A stretch of 37,137 nt of DNA from Chloroflexota bacterium (GTDB lineage: Bacteria; Chloroflexota; Dehalococcoidia; DSTF01; RBG-16-68-14), in the NCBI GenBank assembly GCA_029262675.1, contig JAJCYW010000005.1, positions 81,402-118,538 on the forward strand, in the 5' to 3' direction. A program made the translations under genes and the position numbers. Below, in pieces: positions 25,640 through 33,103 of the stretch. Below the pieces are notes generated by a model that was not told where the DNA came from, did not search any database, and was given only the letters and a program-made list of their open reading frames with translations. The first letter of the stretch is position 1; each line of letters begins with the position of its first letter.

Positions 25640-26943
25640 ACGCTCACCGGATCCGCAAACTCTCAGGCGCAGTCCTGGCAATCTCTGGTCTGGCGTTGCT
25701 CGTCTTCCTTGTCGACGGGGCCAGCGCCGACCACGATGAGTATAGCTACAAGTTTCCGTGCAATCCTGCGGATACGTGCCACGTCACTCAGTTGCACCAC
25801 AACACGAACGCATTCGACTTCGATCCGAAAGGAGGATGCTACCTGCCGGACGGTGAACCTGACCCTGCCTGTCTCGGAGACATCCGCGTCGTATCGGAAG
25901 GTATCTTTCGCGGATACGTTAGCGACGACGACACGTGTTCCGGGTCCGGCTTGGGTCTCTGGGCTAAGATCGACGACATATTCGGTCGGACGATGAGATA
26001 CGCCCACCTTAGTCAATTCGGTAATCTGCAATTGAATCAGCCTGTGTATCAGGGAGACCTTGTCGGCGTCGAAGGAAACACAGGGAATTCCTACGACTGT
26101 GAACCACACCTTCACCTTGAACAGATCAGTCAGGTCGGTTACATAAATGGGCTCCTTCGGTCTTCCCTTTCACTCGGCCCGTATACCTCCACCAATTCTT
26201 GGGTGAACGCGCCCGGTGCAATGTCGCAGGCGATCCGGCAGAAATTCACTGATCTTGGCCTCTACATCGGCAGCTCCTGGCTCACGCTTGGGTGGACCGC
26301 TGACCTGAGCGAGAATCCGCCGCACGAAGACTGCGGGTCGTTCTACCAGTGCCAGCTCTTCATCCACGGCGTCCCTGATCCGGAGGACGGGAATTGGGGC
26401 CTCATGATCGACTTCCGCCGTCATCCGTTAACAATCGAATTCGAGAATGTATTCCGTCCCTTCGACGAAAACGCCATTATGTCGGGTAAGTGGGCCCAGA
26501 ACGATGCGTACTGGATCGAGCCAGACTTCTACTATGCTTGGAAAGAAGGTACAGAGGCTGCGGCCCCAGGCGAGCCGCCTTGGGCTGAAGGCTCCAAGAT
26601 CGGCGTACCGCTGGACGATCAGATCGGACCGAATCCAATCCTCTGCGCCGCTAGTCAGGGCTGTGTTGCCTACCAGCGCTTCAGTCACGGCTACATATGG
26701 GAACATCAGAGCAGTGGTGTACAGCACGCTGGGCTGTGCCCGGACGTGAACGCTCCCGCTTGGCCGGACCACTACGTTGACCTTCTGTACGACATCCTCG
26801 GGGTCATCAACCATATCAATGATCCTCTGCTCTACGACCCCCAGTACGATCTGAACGGAGACGGCGTGATAGACTTGCTGGTCGACCTTCTAGGCACAAT
26901 TGACCATTACGGATACCGCTGTTGGCCTGGTGGACATCCGTAG
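25636..26943 (+). CDS. Secreted M23-type peptidase with dockerin-like C-terminus
   Basis: The 435 residues begin with a signal peptide (about 1-31, ending GASA). The M23-like domain (about 45-170) has the zinc motif LHHNTNAFDFD (H55, D61), RYAHLS in the core and HLHLE (H158, H160), so catalysis looks possible. A middle region (about 180-375) is unrecognised. The C-terminus holds two related segments, VDLLYDILGVINHI and IDLLVDLLGTIDHY. The second is preceded by the calcium-loop-like DLNGDG (from 405), resembling dockerin repeats, though the position-12 acid is shifted by one. Many paired Cys fit an exported protein. Base composition looks more AT-rich than neighbours. It is coupled to the upstream cohesin-like gene by a 4-nt overlap. 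Confidence 0.8.
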   Translation: MNAHRIRKLSGAVLAISGLALLVFLVDGASADHDEYSYKFPCNPADTCHVTQLHHNTNAFDFDPKGGCYLPDGEPDPACLGDIRVVSEGIFRGYVSDDDTCSGSGLGLWAKIDDIFGRTMRYAHLSQFGNLQLNQPVYQGDLVGVEGNTGNSYDCEPHLHLEQISQVGYINGLLRSSLSLGPYTSTNSWVNAPGAMSQAIRQKFTDLGLYIGSSWLTLGWTADLSENPPHEDCGSFYQCQLFIHGVPDPEDGNWGLMIDFRRHPLTIEFENVFRPFDENAIMSGKWAQNDAYWIEPDFYYAWKEGTEAAAPGEPPWAEGSKIGVPLDDQIGPNPILCAASQGCVAYQRFSHGYIWEHQSSGVQHAGLCPDVNAPAWPDHYVDLLYDILGVINHINDPLLYDPQYDLNGDGVIDLLVDLLGTIDHYGYRCWPGGHP

Positions 26944-26966
26944 GAAAATGGCTCGGCCCTAGGCCC

Positions 26967-27007
26967 GCAGAAGCGCAGCTTCTGCCATGCTAGTCCTTCG
27001 GACTAGC
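26967..27007. terminator. Two hairpins between convergent genes
   Basis: GCAGAAGC/GCTTCTGC (26967-26985) and GCTAGTCC/GGACTAGC with loop TTC (26989-27007) fill the 65-bp gap between the peptidase and recJ stops. No T-run is present. Confidence 0.55.
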
Positions 27008-27008
27008 C

Positions 27009-28703
27009 CTAGCCCGAAGCGTTAGCCACTGGCCGCAAGTCTATCACGCGCAGTTCCAGGCCGCCTCGGTAGCCGGGGCTGAAGCTGTAGACGGCGTCGA
27101 TCAGTTCGCCCTCCGTCACCAGTGTGTCGCCCTGCCCGAACGCGATCGCCTCCCACGCCACGGTTCCGGCGCGCAGCTTCAGCTTCAGGTGGCGGCCGTC
27201 CTGGCCGACGGTGCGTGCGTTCGTGACGAGCAGGTTGCGGCTGACGAATACGGGCAGAGGGTTGCCGACGCCGTGCGGCGCCAGCTTCGCCAGCCAGCGG
27301 ATCTCGTCGCTGCTATGCGTCGCTAAGTCGAGCTCCGCATCGATGACGATCTCCGGCTGCAGATCGAGTCCTGCCAGCACCTCTGTCGCGTGCGACTGCA
27401 GATGCTCCTTAATCGCTGGTAGCTGCTCGTTGCGCGCGGTGAAGCCGGCCGCCATGCTGTGCCCGCCGAAGCGTACGAAATAGTCATCCGGACAGGTGCG
27501 CAGCGCGGCCGTGATGTCGAACCCCGCGATGCTGCGGCAGCTCGCGCGGCTCTCCGTATCGCCCAGCGTGTAGACGACGGCCGGCCGCTGGTGCGCTTCC
27601 GCCAGCCGCGACGCGACGAGGCCGACGATGCCGGCAGGCAGTTCTTCGTGGCCGAGCATCACCAACTCCGCTTTCGGTTCGTCCGCGAGGATGCCGTCGG
27701 CCAGCTCCACGGCTGCTCTCGTCGCTTCCTGCCGCTCTCTGTTGAGCTGGTGGAGCCTTTCGGCCAGATCCTTCGCCTCGTCTTCGTCCTGCGCGACGAG
27801 GAGGTCGAACGCCAGGCGAGCGTGGGCCATGCGCCCCGCCGCGTTCAGCCGCGGCCCGATAGTGAAGCCAATAGTTTCGGCATCGACGGCGGCCGGGTCG
27901 CTGCCGGCGACCTCCAGCAGCGCGCGTAAGCCGGGCCGCGCCGTCTCCCGGATCGCGGCCAGGCCCTCCCGGAGCAGACCGCGGTTGGCGGGCGTCAGCG
28001 GCGCCAGGTCGCAGACCGTCGCCAGCGCGACGAGCTCCAGCATGTTGTCCGAGTCAGCTTCCCGCCCCAACGCCCTATGCAGCGCCAGCAACACGTAGTA
28101 AGCGACGCCGCAGGCCGCCGGCTCTTCAGTCGACTCCGCATCGCGTTTGGGGTTGACGATCGCGTTCGCGGCGGGCAGCAGCGGCGGCACGGTGTGGTGG
28201 TCGAGCACGATCACGTCCATGCCGGCGTTGCGAGCCGTGGCGATTTCGTCTACGGAGCTGGTGCCGCAGTCGGCGGTTAGCAAGAGTGTCGCGCCGAGGG
28301 CGTGGAGCGAGGCGACGGCGTCGTTGTTGAGGCCGTAGCCCTCGCTGTCGCGGTTCGGCAGGTATGGGATCGGCCGCGCGCCCAGCGCCGTGAGGCCCTC
28401 GGTCAGCAGCGCGGCGGACGTGACGCCGTCGACATCGAAGTCGCCGAAGACGGCGACGGTCTCTCCCGCGCCGCAGGCGGCGGCGAGGCGCTCGACTGCG
28501 ATGTCGAGGTCGGGCAGGTCGATAACCGCGTCGGCCGCGGTAGGCGAGAAGAAGGCCTCAGCTGCCTCCGTCGTGGTGACGCTGCGATGGGCCAGCAGCC
28601 TGCCGATCAGGGGCGGCCAGTCGCCGTCCGCGATGGCGGCCGGGTCCGGACGCACGCGCCAGCGCTTGGCCGGCGCGATGGTGATTGTGCCGCTTCCCGC
28701 CAT
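27009..28703 (-). CDS. recJ: Single-stranded-DNA-specific exonuclease RecJ
   Basis: A 5'-3' exonuclease for recombination and mismatch repair. The 564 residues show the DHH-family motifs: VFGDFDVDG (D88, D90, D92), TADCGTSS, and VLDHH (168-170). The DHHA1 part has FGGHSMAAGFT, and a C-terminal OB-like domain follows. Length agrees with bacterial RecJ. GAGG seven bases before ATG 28703 supports the start. It lies 10 nt after the DinB-like gene on the same strand and is probably co-transcribed. Confidence 0.95.
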   Translation of the reverse strand: MAGSGTITIAPAKRWRVRPDPAAIADGDWPPLIGRLLAHRSVTTTEAAEAFFSPTAADAVIDLPDLDIAVERLAAACGAGETVAVFGDFDVDGVTSAALLTEGLTALGARPIPYLPNRDSEGYGLNNDAVASLHALGATLLLTADCGTSSVDEIATARNAGMDVIVLDHHTVPPLLPAANAIVNPKRDAESTEEPAACGVAYYVLLALHRALGREADSDNMLELVALATVCDLAPLTPANRGLLREGLAAIRETARPGLRALLEVAGSDPAAVDAETIGFTIGPRLNAAGRMAHARLAFDLLVAQDEDEAKDLAERLHQLNRERQEATRAAVELADGILADEPKAELVMLGHEELPAGIVGLVASRLAEAHQRPAVVYTLGDTESRASCRSIAGFDITAALRTCPDDYFVRFGGHSMAAGFTARNEQLPAIKEHLQSHATEVLAGLDLQPEIVIDAELDLATHSSDEIRWLAKLAPHGVGNPLPVFVSRNLLVTNARTVGQDGRHLKLKLRAGTVAWEAIAFGQGDTLVTEGELIDAVYSFSPGYRGGLELRVIDLRPVANASG

Positions 28704-28713
28704 CCGTTTCCTC

Positions 28714-29193
28714 TCAGTTCAGCGGCCGCGATGTGGCGTGGTAGATGTGCGAGAGGCCATGCAGGACGAAGAACGTCCCGAGCAGGTCGGCGACCGGAGC
28801 TTCGATCGCGCCGAAGCGCCGCTGCTCGCTCAATTGCTCGTCGGACATCCCTTCCAGGAACGTGACCGCGGCCTCGAGCGCCTTCGTGAAGGCCTCCATC
28901 AGTTCGGCATCGGAGAGATCCTTCTTCCCCTCGATGCCCTGGGCGTTCAACTCATCAATGTTGAGGTTGGCGACAACGTTCTGCCCTTCGCTGGCCTGCC
29001 CGAACGCCCCGACGAGGCCGGGCATGATCTCCGCTGTCGAGGTGAGGTGGGCATAGAGCTGGCGCACGACCCAGCCGCCTTCTTCCGTATGGACGTTGTA
29101 GTTCCAGTCCTCGGGGCCGAAATCTCTCGTTGTGCGCTGCCCCTCACGGATCATCATCTTGAAGCCATCGACCAGCTCGGCTCGTGTCGTCAT
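28714..29193 (-). CDS. DinB-superfamily protein
   Basis: The 159-residue four-helix-bundle protein starts MTTRAELVDGFKMMIREGQR. The metal-site histidines fit QLYAHLTSTAE in the second helix and FFVLHGLSHIYH in the last. DinB-like proteins bind a divalent metal, and many act as thiol-dependent transferases or isomerases; the function here is unknown. ATG 29193 is preferred over a longer in-frame extension because AAGGGGG lies upstream and the family starts here. It sits between fabF (73 nt) and recJ (10 nt). Confidence 0.82.
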   Translation of the reverse strand: MTTRAELVDGFKMMIREGQRTTRDFGPEDWNYNVHTEEGGWVVRQLYAHLTSTAEIMPGLVGAFGQASEGQNVVANLNIDELNAQGIEGKKDLSDAELMEAFTKALEAAVTFLEGMSDEQLSEQRRFGAIEAPVADLLGTFFVLHGLSHIYHATSRPLN

Positions 29194-29266
29194 TCGTGGT
29201 TCCCCCTTCTCCTTCTCTTCCTTGCGTACATGCAGCCGGCCGGACGGCAGCCGCGGCCCCCTTAGT

Positions 29267-30541
29267 CTACTCCTCGAGCTTGCGCATGGCCACCGTCGCG
29301 TTGTGGCCGCCGAGACCAATTGAATTCGAGAGCGCCGCGCGGATCTCGGCGGGGCGCGCGACGTTCGGCACGTAGTCCAAGTCGCACTCCGGGTCCGGCG
29401 TCTCGTAGTTGATCGTCGGCGGCAAGATCCCTTCGTGGATGGCCTTGGCCGTCACCAGCGCTTCCAGCGCTCCGGCGCCTCCCATCAGGTGCCCGACCAT
29501 CGACTTCGTGGAGCTGACGGCCAGGTTGTAGGCATGCTCCCCGAAGACGGCCTTGATGGCCGCGGTCTCCACTCTGTCGTTGAGGGGCGTGCCGGTGCCG
29601 TGGGCGTTGACGTAGTCGTACTCCTCCGGCGGCAGGCCGCTCTTGCGTATCGCCATGGCGATGGCCAACGCCGGCCCGCGCGCCGAGGCGTGCGGCGCTT
29701 CCATATCGTGCGCGTCGGCGCTGGAGCCGTAGCCGACGACCTCCGCGTAGCAGCGGACGCCGCGTTCGCGCGCGGAGGCGAGGCTCTCGACGACGAGCGC
29801 GGCCGCGCCCTCGCCGACGACGAAGCCGTTGCGCTCGGCGTCGAACGGACGGCAGGCCTTCGTAGGGTCGTCGTGGCTGGCCACGCCGCGCAGCGCTTGA
29901 AAACCCGCCAGCAGCACCGGCAGGATCGGCTCGTCGCTGCCGCCGCTGATCACGATCGTGGCGTCGCCGCGGCGGATGGTCTCCATCGCCTCGCCGACGG
30001 CGGCGGTCCCTGTCGAGCAGGCGGACGTGGGACAGAGGTTGGGCCCGCGCGCGCCAAGCGCTATCGCGATGTGGCCGGACGCCGCATCTGGAAGCATGTG
30101 CGAGATGAGAAACGGGCTGACGCGCCGTGGCCCGCGCTCCTGCAATATGCGCTCCTGTTCCAGAATCATATGATAGCCGCCGCCCGCAGAGCCGAAGACG
30201 ACGCCCACGTCGTTCGCGTTCGTTTCGTCGACGCCGAGGCCGGCGTCGAGGGCGGCCTGCTGGGCGGCGACGACGGCGTACCGCGACGACATGGCCATGC
30301 GCCGCAGTTCCTTCTTCGGGATCGCCTCGTCTGCGCTGAAATCGCGTACTTCGGCGCCGATCTTGACATCAAACTGCGACGTGTCGAACTTGGTAATCTC
30401 ACGCACGCCCGACTCACCGTTGCGGATCGCGGACCAGGCGGTGGCGACGTCATTCCCGATCGGACAGACGATGCCGAGGCCGGTGATGACGGCGCGCTGT
30501 GCGTCTGGGAGCGTGGTCGCGGCAGGGTAGGCGGTCGTCAT
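29267..30541 (-). CDS. fabF: Beta-ketoacyl-ACP synthase II
   Basis: Elongates acyl-ACP chains with malonyl-ACP. The 424 residues carry a complete active site: C175 in TSACSTG, H314 in NAHGTGTPLND, K346 and H351 in STKSMVGH. The N-terminus VITGLGIVCPIG and the C-terminal NSIGLGGHNATV are typical. The start ATG 30541 has only a weak AAGG far upstream; a later Met is unlikely because it would cut the fold. It lies 82 nt after fabD on the same strand. acpP and fabG, common neighbours, are absent. Confidence 0.95.
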   Translation of the reverse strand: MTTAYPAATTLPDAQRAVITGLGIVCPIGNDVATAWSAIRNGESGVREITKFDTSQFDVKIGAEVRDFSADEAIPKKELRRMAMSSRYAVVAAQQAALDAGLGVDETNANDVGVVFGSAGGGYHMILEQERILQERGPRRVSPFLISHMLPDAASGHIAIALGARGPNLCPTSACSTGTAAVGEAMETIRRGDATIVISGGSDEPILPVLLAGFQALRGVASHDDPTKACRPFDAERNGFVVGEGAAALVVESLASARERGVRCYAEVVGYGSSADAHDMEAPHASARGPALAIAMAIRKSGLPPEEYDYVNAHGTGTPLNDRVETAAIKAVFGEHAYNLAVSSTKSMVGHLMGGAGALEALVTAKAIHEGILPPTINYETPDPECDLDYVPNVARPAEIRAALSNSIGLGGHNATVAMRKLEE

Positions 30542-30623
30542 TGTGTGGTGTTGCCTTCGGGTGCGGGAGCGCGGCCGAACGGGTCTGCAGACCCTCGCCC
30601 CCGGAGCGCGCCGGCCACGAACG

Positions 30624-31679
30624 TTAGCTGCCGTTCTTGCGGCCGGCGGCAGCGGAGGTGGACGGCACGGGCCCCGCGAGCTCTCGGAGGTCGTCGCCGC
30701 TCGCGGCGTCGGTCGAGAGCGCCTCGACTTCGCCCGTGATGCGGCGGAAGAGGTTGGTCAGCGCCTGGCCGGGACCGACTTCGACGAAGCGGTGGATGCC
30801 TTCGTCACGCATCGCCATGACGCAGTTGGCCCACTGAACGGCGGCGCAGAGTTGGTTGGAGAGCTCGTCGCGCACCTCGGAGGCCGTCGTCAGCAGTCTG
30901 GCGGAGATGCTGGAGACCAGCGGCGGGTTGGGGTCGCGGTAGCGAAGCTGCTCACTGAAGCGCGCCAGCTCGCGGGCGGCGTCCCGCATCAGGGGCGTGT
31001 GGCTCGGCACGCTGATCGGCAGCCGGCGCACACGGCCGCCGCGGTCTCGTGCGAGCTTCATGGTGGTCTCGATGGCGTCGATATCACCCGAGACGACGAC
31101 CTGACCCGGGCAGTTGTAGACGGCGACAGCCACGGTTCCTTCCGTCCCTGCGTCGTCGCAGATCTCGGCGACATCGTCGTCGGAGAGGCCCAGAAGCGCG
31201 GCCAGCCCCCCCGGCCGGTTCTTCGCCCAGTCCGCCATGATGCGACCGCGCTCCTGGACGAGCCGCAGGCCGTCGCTGAAGTCGATCGCGTTGGCGGCGA
31301 CGGCCGCCGAGTACTGGCCCAGGCTGTGCCCGGCAATGAGCGTGGGTACCAGCTTGCGGCCCATCTCCTCCAGCCGTTCACGGAGGTAGGCCAGGTGGGC
31401 AAGGCTGGTCGTGAACAGGGCTGGCTGCGTCTTCTGCGTGTCTTCCAGCTCTTCGTCGCTGCTGGTGAAGCAGAGGCGGGAGACGTCTGCGTCCAGAATG
31501 GCGTCTGCGTCGGAGAAGACCTTGTTTGCGGCTGGCGACAGTTCGGCGACGTGGGTACCCATGCCGTGGTGCTGCGAACCTTGGCCGGGAAACACCAGCG
31601 CCAGATAGGGCATTGGGCCGTCTTCAGCGTTGGGGCCGGTAGCGCTCGTGGGCTGGTGTGTAGCTTGTGAGGGTGTCAA
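30624..31679 (-). CDS. fabD: Malonyl-CoA:ACP transacylase
   Basis: Loads malonyl groups onto acyl carrier protein. The 351 residues carry LVFPGQGSQ near the N-terminus, the nucleophile Ser in AGHSLGQYSA (S119), the catalytic His in VPSHTPLM (H227), and VVVSGD. Two starts are possible. TTG 31679 has a strong AGGGAGG eight bases upstream and adds a 22-residue polar leader. ATG 31613 gives the usual family start (MPYLALVFPGQG) but has a weak site. I list the longer form on ribosome-binding evidence. The C-terminal tail is Ser/Ala-rich. It precedes fabF. Confidence 0.93.
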   Translation of the reverse strand: MTPSQATHQPTSATGPNAEDGPMPYLALVFPGQGSQHHGMGTHVAELSPAANKVFSDADAILDADVSRLCFTSSDEELEDTQKTQPALFTTSLAHLAYLRERLEEMGRKLVPTLIAGHSLGQYSAAVAANAIDFSDGLRLVQERGRIMADWAKNRPGGLAALLGLSDDDVAEICDDAGTEGTVAVAVYNCPGQVVVSGDIDAIETTMKLARDRGGRVRRLPISVPSHTPLMRDAARELARFSEQLRYRDPNPPLVSSISARLLTTASEVRDELSNQLCAAVQWANCVMAMRDEGIHRFVEVGPGQALTNLFRRITGEVEALSTDAASGDDLRELAGPVPSTSAAAGRKNGS

Positions 31680-31733
31680 CGGCGGGGCCTCCCTGCGGAC
31701 TGCGAAGCGCGGCCCGGTTCGTAGTGCAACTAT

Positions 31734-31762
31734 AGCATAGGGTACACGTTGGAACGGAACAA
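31734..31762 (-). promoter_or_regulatory. Candidate promoter for fabD-fabF
   Basis: On the minus strand TTGTTC, a 17-nt spacer and TATGCT lie 55 nt upstream of the fabD TTG start, in the gap after nfu. An overlapping TATAGT gives an alternative -10. Confidence 0.45.
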
Positions 31763-31774
31763 TACGCGGCGCGC

Positions 31775-32086
31775 CTAAGACTCCTCAGGAACGATCTCCG
31801 GCCAATCGAAGTCGTCGACGAAGACCGCCTCCGCGCCGGAGAGCTGCGGCATCTTCTCCGCCAGCAGCCGTTCGATACCGAGTCGCATGGTGAGCATGCT
31901 CATGGGGCACCCGTTACAGGATCCCAGCATCTGGATGCGAGCCACCTTGTCTTCCGTGACCTCCAGCACGTTCACCTCGCCGCCGTGGGAGCGGATGTAC
32001 GGGCGCATCTCGTCCAGCACACGGTCGACCTGCTCTTCCAGCTCCTCGGTCGATAGCTCGGCAGTGGCGTTGGTAGTGTCCGTCAT
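31775..32086 (-). CDS. NifU C-terminal domain (Nfu-type) iron-sulfur carrier
   Basis: The 103 residues carry the Nfu domain: VLDEMRPYIRSHGGEVNVL, then the cluster-binding CxxC in GSCNGCPMSMLTMRLGIERLL. Nfu proteins carry and deliver Fe-S clusters to target enzymes in the cytoplasm. There is no N-terminal IscU-like part, so this is the stand-alone form. The ribosome binding site is weak. The gene is upstream of fabD on the same strand, but a promoter-like sequence between them suggests separate control. Confidence 0.92.
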   Translation of the reverse strand: MTDTTNATAELSTEELEEQVDRVLDEMRPYIRSHGGEVNVLEVTEDKVARIQMLGSCNGCPMSMLTMRLGIERLLAEKMPQLSGAEAVFVDDFDWPEIVPEES

Positions 32087-32221
32087 TGCTATTGCAGGGT
32101 ATCACAACGCGGCGCGGCGGCCGCCGTTGCCGCAGGTTCGAGGCCAGGCCGTCGCCCTGCGGCGGCCGGTGGCCCCACAGGGCACTGTGGACGCACGGCG
32201 TCGCTGCGATAACATGTCGCC

Positions 32222-33007
32222 GTGGACGATCTGCTGCGACGCGCTTTGGCCGTCAACCAGACCTGGATGGCGCTTGGCAACGAGCGCTTCGTCGCCGCGG
32301 GCGGCGCGTTCGTGCGGAATCGCGACGTGCCGTCGATTCGCGACGCGAACCACGTCGCGCACGTCACCGCGGCGACGGCGACCGAGGTCGATGCGCTGCT
32401 GGCGCGCGCCGACGAGGAGTTCGCCGGCCTGCCGCATCGCGCGTTCCACATCGACCCCGCGACGCCGCTCGCGCTCGAGGCGCGGCTGGTGCTGGAAGGC
32501 TACGAGCATACGTCGGCGCTCTATCTGCTGCTGGAAGGCGACCTCCGTGGGCGGCCGCGGGAGTGTGACATCAGACTGGTCGACGACGAGGCGGCATGGC
32601 AGTCCCACCTGAGCCTGCACAGAGCGAACTGGGCCGAGTGGCAGCAAGCGTTGGAGAAAGACGACATGGTTTCCGCCGGCGAGGCGATGTTCCGCTCGCG
32701 TCGCGCCAAGTCGCCGGCTGTCCGCTACTGGCTGGCCTACGAGGACGGCGAGGCGAAGTCGTACCTCGCGTCGTGGGAAGGAACAGACGGTGTCGGCCAG
32801 GTGGAGTACCTCTACACATCACCGGAGGCGAGGCATCGCGGTCTGGCAACCGCGCTGATTCACCACTGCGTCGAAGACTGCCGCGCGAACGGGGCAGGGC
32901 CGGTCGTGATCGTCGCCGACCCGGATGACACGCCCAAGGCCATGTACGCGGCGCTGGGCTTTCGGCCGCTGGCGCTGAAGCGCAACTACTGGAGGACCGT
33001 CGCGTAG
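32222..33007 (+). CDS. GNAT-family acetyltransferase
   Basis: The protein has 261 residues. The C-terminal half (about 117-258) is a GNAT domain with the acetyl-CoA loop RHRGLA (204-209), the strand VEYLYTSPEA before it, and the end MYAALGFRPL. The N-terminal 115 residues are a separate domain that may be a degenerate GNAT half; I do not recognise it. The substrate is unknown. The start is GTG 32222; no Shine-Dalgarno is seen, and GATAAC at 32207-32212 sits at -10 distance, so a leaderless mRNA is possible. Confidence 0.85.
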   Translation: MDDLLRRALAVNQTWMALGNERFVAAGGAFVRNRDVPSIRDANHVAHVTAATATEVDALLARADEEFAGLPHRAFHIDPATPLALEARLVLEGYEHTSALYLLLEGDLRGRPRECDIRLVDDEAAWQSHLSLHRANWAEWQQALEKDDMVSAGEAMFRSRRAKSPAVRYWLAYEDGEAKSYLASWEGTDGVGQVEYLYTSPEARHRGLATALIHHCVEDCRANGAGPVVIVADPDDTPKAMYAALGFRPLALKRNYWRTVA

Positions 33008-33065
33008 TAGAACAGCGAGTCTTTCCGAATCAGACATAAGGGCTGGCGAGATCGGCGGTGAACGC

Positions 33066-33074
33066 TGCTATAAT
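33066..33074 (+). promoter_or_regulatory. Extended -10 promoter for dnaE
   Basis: TGCTATAAT is a perfect extended -10 element, 29 nt upstream of the dnaE ATG. The -35 region is not conserved. Confidence 0.65.
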
Positions 33075-33103
33075 GGCGAAGCCGAACTCGATTATCTGAG
33101 CAG

